A DNA stretch of 64,000 nucleotides, taken from assembly GCA_933822405.4 (NCBI GenBank), contig CAKOGP040001869.1:268816-332815 (forward strand), in the 5' to 3' direction. The notes beneath the pieces were generated by a model. It saw only the letters and a program-made list of their open reading frames with translations, searched no databases and was not told where the DNA came from. Position numbers and translations under genes: made by a program. Shown in pieces: positions 32,283 through 43,303 of the stretch. Each line of letters opens with the position of its first letter. Position 1 is the first letter of the stretch. Source of the stretch: Cylindrotheca closterium. Taxonomy: Eukaryota; Bacillariophyta; Bacillariophyceae; Bacillariales; Bacillariaceae.

Positions 32283-33221
32283 TCATCGCCTCCGCGTGTT
32301 GCTACTCCTTCTCACCTTTCCAGAAGGGCGTCGTCGTTTCTTGCCAATTGTTTGGCGGTCATTTGTTGAGGACGGCCTTTTTCCTCTTGGACTGCCCGAA
32401 CCCTGTCGTCCTCCAATAGAACCTGTCTTGTTTTCCAGTACCTTTGGCTCCCATTGCAAAGTACGTTTTACTTCTTCATCTGACAATACTCGCCACTGCC
32501 CTTCTTGCAAGCCTTCCAAGGTCAAATAGTCGTTGCCGATTGCAACTCGTTTCAGTTGCATGACCCCAGATCCAATGCTGTGAAACATGCGTCGGACTTG
32601 ACGATTCTTTCCTTCCGAAATGGTAATGGATACCAAGGTAGACTTGTGATTGGGATACTCCAAAATTTGCACATTGTCCACAGGTGCCGTCCTGCCGCCA
32701 TATTTCGTTCCAATATCGACACCTTCCCAAAAACAACGGAGGGTATCCTCAGTTTGATGCCCCATGACCAAGGCTTGATAGGTCTTGGTAATTGTTGCTA
32801 CATTGCTTTTGTCGCGCAAAGAGGCAGCATTCTTGTTGGTGACATGATGGACCAGTCCCCCATCGTTGGTCAACAACAGCAATCCAGTGGTATCCGCATC
32901 CAATCGTCCAATGGCGTGGACTTTGGACCGAATCCCTGTCCATTCTTGAAAGGAAGAACCCTCCATAATTTCACCACCAACGTAAGCATTCAAGTCTTGT
33001 ACTTGGTTATATACTGTAGGCCGGTCGTCATTGGAAACATGCGAGGTGACCACATTGGGAGGTTTGTACAAGAGCAACACAACTGTTCGTTCATGAGGAG
33101 TAGGAGGAGGAGGAGATGATGATGATGAAAGGGAAAGGCAATGTATAGTTGGTGCAATGAGAACAAGCAGATAGAAGGAGACAATCAAATTTTGGAAGGC
33201 TCCACATTGTAGCACCAGCAT
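32283..33221 (-). CDS. RsuA/RluB-family rRNA pseudouridine synthase, probably plastid
   Basis: 312 residues from the Met at 33221, no intron. That Met opens a hydrophobic leader (NLIVSFYLLVLIAPTIHCLSL); the frame is open upstream but its sequence there is polar and low quality. The enzyme core shows LLYKPPNVVTS, the catalytic-Asp motif AIGRLDADTTGLLLLTNDG, KTYQALVMG, and EGKNRQVRRMFHSIG. These are the four blocks of the bacterial RsuA/RluB/RluE/RluF family, which isomerises a uridine in rRNA. The N-terminal S4 domain seems absent. A long basic tail (KKRRRPSGKVRRSSNTRRR) may bind RNA. Organellar action is inferred from the leader and the bacterial type. Confidence 0.85.
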   Translation of the reverse strand: MLVLQCGAFQNLIVSFYLLVLIAPTIHCLSLSSSSSPPPPTPHERTVVLLLYKPPNVVTSHVSNDDRPTVYNQVQDLNAYVGGEIMEGSSFQEWTGIRSKVHAIGRLDADTTGLLLLTNDGGLVHHVTNKNAASLRDKSNVATITKTYQALVMGHQTEDTLRCFWEGVDIGTKYGGRTAPVDNVQILEYPNHKSTLVSITISEGKNRQVRRMFHSIGSGVMQLKRVAIGNDYLTLEGLQEGQWRVLSDEEVKRTLQWEPKVLENKTGSIGGRQGSGSPRGKRPSSTNDRQTIGKKRRRPSGKVRRSSNTRRR

Positions 33222-33734
33222 TGATTGTGGTGTGGTTGGTGGTTGGTGGTTGGTGGTTTTTGGTTTTTGGTTTGACTCTTTAATTAGTTTTGTTGTGTTG
33301 TTGTCCGAATCTTGACACCTTGGACCCATCATGACATGCAGGTTGCCAACAGCCAACAGAGATACCTACCGTACTGTTGCAAATTAGGTACGCTCGTACA
33401 GTAGAAAGACAAGATCCTACCGTACAGCAAACAACTAAAACAACTCTTAAAACATATTTCATGTTTAAAAGAGACAACATGGTTTGTTCTAGTTTAACTC
33501 ATACTTGTTGCTATTGTACATGATGATATAAGATACTGTAGTATTTCACACGATCCACAATGATCCTGATCAGTCTACTACCACCGGTCGCTTCTCGTAA
33601 GCGAATCTTGGGAGTGCCGTTTCCAACCCTTCAAAGGTTGCAACGTATTGTAGTAATATAACCCCATTCTGTTGTGTACAGAATTACAGAAATTCCATTG
33701 AATCTCAGTTTCGTTCCCTTTCCCTGGCTTGTGT
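33222..33734. other. Spacer between pseudouridine synthase and Q-rich gene
   Basis: Upstream flank of one minus-strand gene and downstream flank of the next. It contains several GTACAGTA/TACCGTAC units (33365-33425) and TGGT-rich DNA (33235-33270). No gene is seen. Confidence 0.4.
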
Positions 33735-34583
33735 TTAAACAAAACACGAACTGTTACTCTTGGCAAACACAGAGTTCTTGGCACCCTTTTGAAAGGTACG
33801 CTGCTCGTGGCGTCTTTGCCTTCTTCGTTCTTGAACCTTGTGCAACTTGTTGGAGGCATAACCGCCAACAGCTCCCCCAATGGCCATGCCAACGGGAAAG
33901 GCAGGACCGGCTAATAGTCCACCGACAATGGCACCTGAAGTGGCCCCAGCAACAGTACGTTGCTTGCGGGACTTCTTCATCTCGTACTTCTCTGGGTGAA
34001 TCCCATCCGAAATAACGTGCTTACCCCTCACGTCTCTTGGAACGACATAATCCTTGCGTTCGACAATGGGAACAGTTCTTGGTTGTCCTTGGCTGGATTG
34101 GACAAGAGCTCGTTCCTGAGAGGCAACAATGGCTTGCATATCTTCATTCGAATCCGGTCTGTACAACTGGCGAGCAGTATGATCGGGCGTCACAGGACGA
34201 GGCACCATGGGCTGTTGTTGAGACTGTTGCTGCTGCTGAGTCATTGCAGGTGATGGACTGTAGAACCCCATCAAATCATCCGATGATCCAGCAGAGGGAG
34301 TGCTGTAGCTTGACATGGTACTTGCGCTGTACAACGAAGGAGCAGGTGAGCTGGATTGTTGATACACATAGTTTGGCAGAGGAGCCGAGACTGGTGCAGG
34401 AGCTGGTTTTGCATAATAAGCATCATTGCTCTGCGTTTGCGTTTGCGTATACTGTGGATACTGTGTTGGGTATTGCTGCTGCTGCTGCTGCTGCTGGTGG
34501 TATTGCTGATACTGCTGTTGCTGTTGCTGTTGCTGCTGATACCCATAGTTGGGTGGGAGTTGGTAGTTGGTGTAGCCACTCAT
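33735..34583 (-). CDS. Gln-rich protein with a glycine-zipper segment
   Basis: 282 residues from the Met at 34583, no intron. The N-terminal half is low complexity: several polyglutamine runs, Tyr/Pro/Ser-rich spacers, and a further QQQQQSQQQ near residue 115. The middle has an ordered stretch (QAIVASQERALVQ, KDYVVPRDVRGKHVISDGIHPEKYEMKK). It is followed by TVAGATSGAIVGGLLAG and GMAIGGAVGGYASNKL, a glycine-zipper able to insert in membrane. A basic tail ends the protein. I do not recognise a named family. A membrane- or condensate-associated protein is possible, but that is inference. Confidence 0.65.
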   Translation of the reverse strand: MSGYTNYQLPPNYGYQQQQQQQQQYQQYHQQQQQQQQYPTQYPQYTQTQTQSNDAYYAKPAPAPVSAPLPNYVYQQSSSPAPSLYSASTMSSYSTPSAGSSDDLMGFYSPSPAMTQQQQQSQQQPMVPRPVTPDHTARQLYRPDSNEDMQAIVASQERALVQSSQGQPRTVPIVERKDYVVPRDVRGKHVISDGIHPEKYEMKKSRKQRTVAGATSGAIVGGLLAGPAFPVGMAIGGAVGGYASNKLHKVQERRRQRRHEQRTFQKGAKNSVFAKSNSSCFV

Positions 34584-35109
34584 GGTATTGGATATGAAAG
34601 TTGGACGACAAAATACGACACAAACAATCAATATGAGTGGGTAGTGAAGGAAGGAAGGGATCACAAAATCGAAAAAACGCAATCGTTTCCGACGAATTCA
34701 GTGAAAGAGTTCTCGTCGTGGCTGAGCAATTTGCATTCCCACGCTGACGTGAGTACAAACCCTACTAGACGCACTTTTCCCTGGAACCAAAGAACCAAAA
34801 AGACTCCGAACAACTTCCAGTACTTTGTTACGCACGATCGTTTGAGCGACAGATTTACTTATACAATTCACCGAGGCAACACAAAGAACCTTGAAATTTC
34901 AAGCCGTTGCGTGATTAGATTTGGGGAACGAAACTTTGCTTTATCGGGATATTTTGTCGACATCTTCCCCAAATTCCTTCAGGAGGGCAAGAGCAAGACC
35001 TGTAACGGATCTATATTCCATTATCTTGATTGCATTGATTCGTATATATAGCTATCAATATTTGAAGTGACAGATTAAAATATCTCATCCCAAAAGCCGT
35101 TGTTAGTAT
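34584..35109. other. Spacer between Q-rich gene and SGNH hydrolase gene
   Basis: A long plus-strand frame crosses here, but it is mostly the reverse complement of the polyglutamine tract and has no family resemblance. The 5' flank of the Q-rich gene lies here. Nothing else is seen. Confidence 0.4.
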
Positions 35110-36609
35110 TTAGGTTCGATCAGCAATGTACGAAGACTCGACCGGCATCATTTGGGTCGTCGAAACCAGCACGGACTGAGAAGGACTTGGTCCATTGTCA
35201 ATCATATCCAACAAATACTCTGCCATCTTCTCCCCACCCTTTGATGATGGTTCCACACGTGCGATATAGTCGCTGTGGTCTTTTCCGTTCAGGGCATTGA
35301 AGAGAGGAACGGGAATCACCTCGGAACCAGGAATCTGGATGGATCTATTAGTTGGCAGTGGGTAGGTGGGTAGGTAGGAAGTTGGTTAGTCTCCATTTGA
35401 TACCAGCAACTTTCAAGGAACGATTGAATGAACAAAGTTGGCCAAATGTACACACTTACGATGTTGCTTCCATGAAAATCTTCCTTATCAGCAACTGAAT
35501 ACGTTCGGGATGGGAATTGTAACCCAAAGCACCCAAGGCAGGTCCGGCCCAGGATGGGCTTGGATTCTCGTCAAGGTAGTAGATCATGCACACGAGGATT
35601 TTCTTGGGTCTCGTTTTGGATATCAGACGTTCAATATACTTTTGCACTCTAGGAAAATTCATACATTAGCTAAGTGGGCATCATTCTGTTTCAAGCGAAG
35701 TACAACATGCTTCCTTCACCATTCACCAGTACTCACCTTGTTCCAAACAAATGCACCAAATAGCCGAGACAAGGTGGGAACGCGCAACCACAAGAAAGAA
35801 GAGAACACCCACAGCCACAACATTTATCGTCCATCTAAGAAAATAGTCAGTTTCAACAGTATAATACAACCAGTTGAAGAAACGAGCTGCAATAGACTTA
35901 CAGGAATAGACCCAAACACCTTGCTGTAGGGCATGCACATGTGTGGCAAACAAAGGAGACTCATAATGGTACAGGGTGTTGGTGCGAGAGCAATATCGTT
36001 CCCACCCACAGACACAATTAAAACATCATCTTGCTGGATATTGTCTCGTAGGAACTTATCTTGTGCCTTCAGACGAAACGCCCTCGAGTTCAAGGTAGTA
36101 GCCTCGATTGCCGTATTAATTGCAGCATACTTTTGGTTCCGACGCTCGTTGATTCCATGATAATTCAGCCAATAAGTTACATCCGCATTCGAAATTGCTG
36201 GTTCCAATGCATCGCTACAGTACCGTGGGGATATACATAGCTTGAGACCACTTTACAAGTGCAATACCAAAGTGGAGCTGGTAGCAAGAAGGATCTTACC
36301 GATAGGCACCAACTGCAGGTCTCGAGTCTCTGAACCAATATTTATTGTCCAAGCTGCTATCGCCCTTTAATGATGATGGGCACGTAGAATCAACATTTGA
36401 TGAGTTCCATCAACTGACGACAAGGGAAGAGAAGCTGTCGGCATCCAAAGTTTGGAACTCACTGCTGTCCATATCAAGCCTTGCTCAGTCTCTTTACGGA
36501 GACAAGAATAGACGACTTTCAAATGTTGCACTTTGTGACCGTGATACTCAGCATAGAAATCTGAAGCATTAACCTTATTCATTCTGTCGAAATAGAAATC
36601 ATTGATCAT
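35110..36609 (-). CDS. Six-exon SGNH/GDSL-type hydrolase
   Basis: Exons on the minus strand: 36609-36463, 36364-36300, 36214-35902, 35834-35737, 35648-35460 and 35344-35110, 348 residues, every junction GT-AG and in frame. Block I (LIWTAGDSSLDNKYWF) gives the Ser nucleophile, and VSVGGNDIAL is block III with the oxyanion-hole Asn. A Cys-dense insertion (CCGCGCSLLSCGCAFPPC) follows. Then come RPKKILVCMIYYLDE and a C-terminal RVEPSSKGGEKMAEYL. In classical members this last block is D-x-x-H-P; here Glu stands where His is expected. The family acts on esters or acyl groups of lipids and glycans; the substrate is unknown. An earlier in-frame Met at 36699 would place a CA repeat in the coding region as a Cys-Val repeat. 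Confidence 0.75.
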
Positions 36610-36641
36610 TGCAATGCTTGCATCTTGAAACGAGACGTACA

Positions 36642-36681
<40 letters not shown>

Positions 36682-36901
36682 CTCTTTTTCTTCAGACATG
36701 GTTCCGCCAATTGACTAATCTGACATAAATCTGTCTCCCCTCCCCAAAACCATTTTGGAAAATGTTCCAAACATCATCTAGTAGTCGAAGTATTCCACTG
36801 CGCATCCACACGTAATTATCAACTTTCGTCATGGCGGTAACCGGTAAAGCATCTCTTGGCTCCAAGTTCGTCTCTCAGAACATTTCATATCATCTTTCAC
36901 C
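36610..36901. promoter_or_regulatory. Divergent SGNH / RPL4 promoter with CA microsatellite
   Basis: A 292-bp spacer. A (CA)n run of about 37 bp lies at 36644-36680. The RPL4 start is in a strong context (CACCATGGCT). Confidence 0.5.
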
Positions 36902-38050
36902 ATGGCTGCTCGTCCCCTCGTTAGCGTTTTCTCTCTCTCCGGAGACAAGGCCGGAGAGACCCCTCTCCCTGCCGTCATGACTGCTCCTTTGCGTCCTGAT
37001 ATTGTTCAATTCGTTCACACCAACATGAACAAGAACAACCGCCAAGCATACGCCGTCTCCATCCGTGCTGGAAAGCAAGTTTCTGCCTCTTCCTGGGGTA
37101 CTGGACGTGCTGTTGCCCGTATCCCCCGTGTTGGAGGAGGAGGTACTTCCCGATCTGGGCAAGGTGCTTTCGGTAACATGTGCCGTGGAGGACGCATGTT
37201 CGCACCCACCAAGACTTGGCGCAAGTGGCACCGCAAGATCAACACCACCCAGAAGCAATATGCTGTTGCCTCTGCTTTGGCCGCTACTGCTGTCCCTGCT
37301 CTTGTCATGGCTCGTGGTCACGCCGTCGATGAGGTCCCTGAAATTCCTCTTGTCGTTGACACCTCCATTGAAGCCACCAAGAAGACCTCTGTTGCCAAGG
37401 ATGTTCTTGCAGCTATTGGTGCCCTCGATGATGTCGAGAAGGCCGGAGACTCCAAGCAGATTCGTGCCGGTAAGGGTAAGATGCGTAACCGTCGCTACAC
37501 CATGCGTCGTGGTCCTTTGATCATCTACAAGTCCAACGACGGTGTCGAGCACGCCTTCCGCAACTTGCCTGGTGTTGAGTTGTGTTGCGTCGATCGCCTC
37601 AACCTTCTCCAATTGGCTCCTGGTGGCCACATGGGACGCTTCTGCGTCTGGTCTCAAGCTGCCCTCGAAGCTCTAGACACCATCTACGGAGAAGAAGGAA
37701 AGCGCATCCCTGCTGCTGCCATGACCAACGCTGACTTGGCTCGTCTTATCAACTCCGACGAAATCCAATCCGTTGTCAACCCTGCCAAGTCCACCATTCC
37801 TGCCTACACTGCCAAGGCCAACCCTCTCAAGTCCATCGAGGCTCTCGAGAAGTTGGATGCTTTCGCCGCCAACAAGCGTCGCATGGTCTCCAAGGCCGAA
37901 GCCGATCGTGCCAAGAACAAGGATGCTGTCCTCAAGAAGAAGCGTGCTGCCCGCACTGCCAAGAAGGCCTTCAACGCCCAAGGAAAGAAGTTCATCGCCG
38001 GTGCTGCCGCACAAGGAGACATCTGTGCTGATGGATTCACTATCGAGTAA
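36902..38050 (+). CDS. RPL4: 60S ribosomal protein L4 (uL4)
   Basis: Intronless, 382 residues, similar to other eukaryotic L4 proteins. Signatures are [22 protein letters not shown], the conserved loop [17 protein letters not shown] with [20 protein letters not shown], and [17 protein letters not shown] eukaryotic Lys/Ala-rich tail follows. The extended loop lines the polypeptide exit tunnel of the large subunit. Codon choice is visibly more biased (GCC, AAG, CGT, GTC) than in neighbouring genes, as expected for high expression. Confidence 0.96.
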   Translation: MAARPLVSVFSLSGDKAGETPLPAVMTAPLRPDIVQFVHTNMNKNNRQAYAVSIRAGKQVSASSWGTGRAVARIPRVGGGGTSRSGQGAFGNMCRGGRMFAPTKTWRKWHRKINTTQKQYAVASALAATAVPALVMARGHAVDEVPEIPLVVDTSIEATKKTSVAKDVLAAIGALDDVEKAGDSKQIRAGKGKMRNRRYTMRRGPLIIYKSNDGVEHAFRNLPGVELCCVDRLNLLQLAPGGHMGRFCVWSQAALEALDTIYGEEGKRIPAAAMTNADLARLINSDEIQSVVNPAKSTIPAYTAKANPLKSIEALEKLDAFAANKRRMVSKAEADRAKNKDAVLKKKRAARTAKKAFNAQGKKFIAGAAAQGDICADGFTIE

Positions 38051-38265
38051 ACTGTTTATCTATAGGCAAGAAAAGAGAAGAATTACTGGTGAAGTTAATG
38101 GCCGCTTCGGTTCATTCTCTTTTGTGTTTAGCTTATTAGTCATGACTTAAGTTTCCAATACTTCTTCCGTAATAGTTCGGCTTGGTTTGACATAGGGGAA
38201 TTCTGACGATTTGGTTTCGACTGGGTATAGCGTTGGTAGGTCTCGTTATCACGATAACTCTGTTG

Positions 38266-38834
38266 CTACTTCGAATAGCCGATAGTTTGTTGTTGCTTGT
38301 GCCTGCTTGCAACACACTTATGTGTCGTTGTTTTTGTTTTAACCATGACATCGACACCAGCTTTGCAACAAATTCTTGTGCCATAACTGGATAACTTGTC
38401 CAACTGAAAAGAGTTGGTGACAAAGGAACGCTCTTGTCCCAACTTTTTGTGTAAAACTTCGTCCAAGGAGGCGACTGCCCATTTCAGTCCAAGTCTGCCT
38501 GTCAAGAACTCCCAATTAAACAGCATGTCTTCATAACCTGGCTGAGGGAGACCGTCAGTAGCACTACATCCTTAAAGTTCCTGTTACCACGGTATATTCC
38601 GGAGTTCAGCGATACTGCGTCAGGACAGGCTGTGCCGTGATGCTGCCACTCCATCCGCGACGGAATGATACTACGCTTGAAGGAAGAATCATCCTCCAAA
38701 CTGAAAAAGGCGCTCAAGTTGTACAGAATCACAACAGTGATGAAGCAGAGAAAACAGGCCCGCTGCAAATCGTATTCCCATTTATTTCTCCGCTGCTCTC
38801 CGTCACAGGGCATCGCCTCAATAGCCCTGGGCAT
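38266..38834 (-). pseudogene. Truncated type II membrane glycosyltransferase
   Basis: From the Met at 38834 a short cytosolic part is followed by a membrane anchor (ACFLCFITVVILYNLSAFF) and a lumenal stem leading to FKDVVLLTVSLSQ. The frame then must shift by one base near 38530 to continue GYEDMLFNWEFL, GLKWAVASLDEVLHKKLG, SFVTNSFQLDKLSSYGTR. This order resembles the start of the nucleotide-diphospho-sugar transferase fold (PF03407 type) of diatom and plant enzymes, but the DxD and later core are missing. It probably is a 5' fragment that has lost its catalytic part. A further coding-looking tail (to about 38140) could be joined by a weak intron. It lies between RPL4 and NUP85. Confidence 0.5.
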
Positions 38835-38979
38835 ATCACATGTTCTCGGAGGGAGATTAGTTGGGCTGGGCAAAACGCATGAGCACTCGAAGGAGTCAAA
38901 CAATATCCAAAATTTGGACCCGTCTGGTCGGAAGAGAAGCAATAGCAACAAGGTTCGTAGCATGATTTTTCAAACTTTA

Positions 38980-41735
38980 TCAATCTAACATTCTGGCAAC
39001 CACCAGCTCTTGCTTTTCACGACTATGCTTGCCAAGGTCCGAACTGTAGATTCCAGAAATGGAGGTTTTCGATGCTTCCATGTGAATTCGTTTGGTAGCA
39101 TTCTCGACGACCAAGGCTCGCATCAGCCCTTCACCCAAAGCCAACCTCATCCCCTTGGTTTCTTCTGGCACGAGCGGTGCTTTCTCCATATCTTTGGCTG
39201 CGGAAATGACTGTGAAACGTTCCAACAATACTTTCATGCCGTTAACATCAAATGAAGATTTGAATCCCTTTTGATTACCAACCCCGGATTGGAGGTCAGC
39301 ATCCCGTCGAAGTACTCCCTTGGCCAATTTCAGTATATCCCAATGCATCGAGAACCGTGCCAGGCTCGAGACGACACCGTTTTCTTCTTCGTCTGCGCGC
39401 TCTTCGAGCAAGGCTACAATATTGTCGGCCACAATCCTATCGCCCTTGTCTTCGGCAATCGCATTGGCAATCAGCAGCATATTCTCCAACGCTCGAGCCG
39501 ATCGAATGAAGGTGGAAAAGTCTGTTTCTTCCACCGCGGTGGCAATCATTTCCTTAGCTCGTCCATGTAGGATGGCAAAACCCTCTTCTCCTTCTCCCAG
39601 CATTTCCTTCAAAAGACCTCGAGTTGTTTCCAAGCAGTAGTTTACCAAAAGTCGGTGGCAAACTCCAGTTTCTTGCGCCCGTTGCCAGTTGGTGTCAATC
39701 GCATTCTCGGATGAATCGATCATCATTTTGCTACTATCGTTTCGCGTACTCAAAATCAGGGATTCAAATTCCATTCCCACTAGTAACCAGTGGAAAGCAC
39801 CACCAGGACGTTGGTCCTTGAGGTAATATCGATACCGTGCCAAGCAAATGCTCACGCAACCATCCAATACTCGAACATTCTTTCGCTCGACCAGACTACG
39901 ACAGAGCGCCAACAAAGCATTGGCTTCGGCATCTGACTTTGGGTAGTGATGTTCTAAGGTCTCGACCAGTGTGGCCGCGATGCGAATATCTCCCCTGACC
40001 TTGATGTGAGGCACTAGGAATCGGGCAGTCAAACGAGTTGCCACGTCGCTGTGGCCTTCGGTCGCCAATGATGAATGAATGGCAAATGCCGCATTCAACA
40101 ATAATTCTGTTTTCAGAGAATATGAAGTAGAAACCTCTGGCAAAATTTCAGCATCGTGCAACAGATTGCATAGTAGAGAAGTCTGAAAAAGAAAAAGAAG
40201 CAAAGTCAACTGATTAGATCAATCGCGTATCAAATTTGACGAGGGGGAGGAGAATAAAATAAATCCATAGCCCTTCCCATTTGTGCAGTACTCACCATCA
40301 CGGCTGGTAAAGCAGCTCCACTTCCTCCTCCCAATTGATGCATGACTTCAATCACTCGTCCGGCGTTTCCCTTCATGACACTCAAGACAACTTCTTCGAA
40401 TTCGGACATACCGCCACCACTTTCATCACTCATCATTTGACTGTCATTCTTATTATGCTGTTCTATCACTCTCATAGCCCGAATGTTCATGTCCACCAAT
40501 CTCAAGTCAGGAGCCTTGTACAAGAGTTCTGCACAAAACTGTTCGGCCCACGAATCAAATTGGACCTTGGAAAAGTCTCCATTCAAAATGTCCAAAATCT
40601 TTCTCAAGGACGGCATCCGACGACACAATTTGTCAAGGGCAGGCAAACTGCGAATGGACTGCTGCCATGATCGATAGACTTGCTTGGAATATTGATCATT
40701 GTATGCAGAGGGCATGTCTCCCTTTCCTCGTCGCTTGCTGGAGGTTTCCCATAGTCGATATGCCGAAAGTGGAATGCCTTCAATGTAGCAATTGTTTGGA
40801 TCGTCTTCATCAAATTCTTGTCCATCATCACCGCCATGTTTTCGGTAGTCATCATCGTCCGCCAACACCGCATCGAACTGGTCGGTTCGGCCTCCGGGAA
40901 GAGGTGCTGACAACAGAATGGCTCGCAGGGCTTCCAAACCTTCTCGATCTTCTTGGAGCGAAGCGGCAGTGTACTCGTCCAAGCCAGCAAGGACATTACT
41001 GCTGCTATTGGAGGCTGCAGCCGCAATGGCTTCGGTACAGCGGCGACAAAGGGAATGCCGAGTCAAGAGTCCCCAGGCATCTTCCAGATTGCCTCGGACG
41101 ACATATTTTTCCAAGAGTTGCCAGTAAACGGCACCCGTCCCCTCCCATTGATCTGGTTGGATCGACTGGAAGAGATTGTCTAGAGTTTCTTCGTCGAGAA
41201 AATCAGAAGCCTCCGTCATGTGGTGGAGTCGTAGATAGCGAACCGTTTCGGCCGTGACGGCACCCGGCAAGTTGGTGGTGGATTCGTAAAAATCCATGAC
41301 TTGATCGTTGGCCGGAAGTAGCAAAAAGGTTTCTGACAAATGTGTAACGGCATATGCTACTTTGAGCAACTCCAAATTTTCTAAATTGGATGAAATGCTG
41401 CCGTCTTGAGCATCAGCAGCATCATCTTGTTGTTCGGATGACAGGAGCTCGTCTTCCCATCCCTGCAGACAATTGGACAAGGCACGTCGATACGACTTGG
41501 AGAGGGATAGCAAAGCTTGAGGACCAGTTGGTGACTGGAGATACGCGTCTTGAGCATCCAATAGATCCATGACAGCGGTTCGTTCGTGATCATTGCAGCC
41601 AACACCATCGTGAGATAAAAAGGTGTTTGTGGCAAAGGCTCCGTCGCTTTCGCCTCTGACTGTTGGAACCAACAAGGATGCTGGGTTGTGAGGATTCCAG
41701 ACAACCGCGTTGCCTTTTTTAGCTGGTATTGACAT
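38980..41735 (-). CDS. NUP85: Nucleoporin NUP85-like
   Basis: Exons 41735-40296 and 40182-38980, with a 113-bp intron (gtgagt donor) in phase 0; about 880 residues. The protein is alpha-helical throughout with no signal or membrane segment. The region with VYWQLLEKYVVRGNLEDAWGLLTRHSLC, then SWAEQFCAELLYKAPDLRLVDM, parallels the NUP85/Nup75 helical trunk. The downstream GGAFHWLLVGMEFES also fits a helical-repeat scaffold. NUP85 is part of the Y (Nup107-160) complex that forms the coat of the nuclear pore. The match is by pattern rather than by a catalytic signature, so another scaffold protein cannot be fully excluded. Confidence 0.7.
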
Positions 41736-42153
41736 GTTTGGAACGGTAAATCTGCTGTTGTTGAGCTATAGTCGATACAGTAATACAGTATAGGCTGCCT
41801 TGGCTCGGGTTTTGGAGGTTTGAATTTGAAAACTCGTCTATTGACTGGTTCCGATGATTGAAAGGCTAGAAATTCCTTGTAATAAATCTTTCGGTTCCTT
41901 ATTGCTTTTGCGTGTTTTCTTCTGCAGTCTTTCAAAATATAGATGATGAGAAAAATAGCTCTTGAACTGGAGGAGGAGACAATATGGCAATGATGATTGA
42001 TTGGCATGAGCTGTTTGTTGTGTTTTTGTGGCTCCCAAAGGTACTTACGTAGTCTATATGTAGTCGAATCAGTCGTCCACAACGAAAGCTCAAAATCGTA
42101 ATCGAAGCAAAATCCGTGACATCTTCAATGCCAGTTTGAAGTTGCCAACCATA
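41736..42153. promoter_or_regulatory. Divergent spacer NUP85 / organelle-type unknown
   Basis: A 418-bp region between divergent starts. Tandem ATACAGTA units lie at about 41776-41792, close to the NUP85 start. No gene is seen. Confidence 0.4.
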
Positions 42154-43303
42154 ATGACGACTTTGGAGAGTCCTAGCACAAGTATGATGATAGTACTGAT
42201 GACGCTCATTTCAATAACAACGACCTTATCGTTCACATTGGATTCTTCCTTCGCTACAATAAGACGCGATCCGTGGCGTTATCATCCCTCCTCCTCTACC
42301 AGATTGCAAATGGGAAAGGGATTCAACAAGGTTCGCAACAAGCAAGCTCAAATGGCTGAAAAACTGAACATCGCAAAGCAACAAGAAGGAACGGTAGAAG
42401 AATCTAGCGGCGTTGACAGTAAGACAGAGGCAAACCAGCCAACTCAGGAAGAATTTCAACGTCTCTTGGATAGTACCCAATACGCGATACCTTCGGAAGA
42501 CGATTCCAACTCTGCCTTTATCCCCGACATCATAGTTGGGAAAAAGAAGAATAAGCAAAAGGTAAAAAAGGATCCACAAGCAAAGATTGATGCAGAACGA
42601 GCTGCAGCCGAGCAGAAGCGTCAGGACCAAGAAGCCAAAAAGAGACAAAACGCCCAGCGACTCTACTTCGAACCACTAATAAATGTCCAGACAAACCAAG
42701 CTATGGGCACGATTGAAGCGGCAAAATTGGTGCCTTGGGTGCCACCGTATCTAAAAGATTGTCTCATGGTCATTGTGGATCCTCGTCCCAATTCGGCGGT
42801 TTTTCGACAGTCGATTCAATACCTTGGCTCTGCTGCTGTGGAACAACTGCAGGTGGAACAATCCAAGAAAAAGAGGGATAACAGTGATCGTAAATCCCAA
42901 CGAACAATTCAAGATCAAGTCATTTTTATCACTGCGGATTCGACAAAGGAAATGCAAGCGTAAGTTTTTGGAGAGTTTATTTCTTCTGTGGATTGCGCTC
43001 GATGCAAAACTGACAATTCTTCTATTATACTATACTATACTATACTATACTATACTATACTATACTATACTGTACTGTAGTTGGTTGAAACGGTCCAAGA
43101 CAGAGTCCCCCATTCAAATATTCTCGGATCCAGATTTAGCCTGGATGAATCAATACAAAGCTTCCGAAGGATGGTTCATGTCCATGTTGACCTTTGATAC
43201 TGATGGAGCCATTGTAGAAAACAATGTCAACATTCAATCTTCCAGTGTGACACAATTGGTCTTGGATACTCTGGAGATCATGTCGGAAGCAGAAGCAACG
43301 TGA
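42154..43303 (+). CDS. Conserved-looking unknown protein with signal leader, probably plastid
   Basis: Exons 42154-42959 and 43081-43303, joined in phase 2 by a 121-bp intron that ends in a TATAC microsatellite; 342 residues. The leader (MMIVLMTLISITTTLSFTL) is a signal peptide with a Phe near the likely cleavage site, fitting plastid targeting. A charged coiled-coil linker (KIDAERAAAEQKRQDQEAKK) follows. The C-terminal domain contains PWVPPYLKDCLMVIVDPRPN, VIFITADSTKEMQAWL and PIQIFSDPDLAWMNQYKASE. The alternation looks like an alpha/beta, perhaps thioredoxin- or DUF1995-like fold. I cannot assign a function. Confidence 0.65.
43025..43070 (+). repeat. TATAC pentanucleotide microsatellite in an intron
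   Basis: About nine TATAC units run up to the 3' splice site (TGTACTGTAG) of the neighbouring gene. They replace the usual polypyrimidine stretch. Confidence 0.85.

Noticed and set aside
34356..35051. 231-codon plus-strand frame with Leu runs
   Set aside because: Leu runs are the complement of polyglutamine codons in the minus-strand Q-rich gene; the remainder resembles nothing.
38665..38988. Plus-strand frame of 107 codons opposite the glycosyltransferase fragment
   Set aside because: The minus strand has a membrane anchor and family blocks; the plus frame has none.
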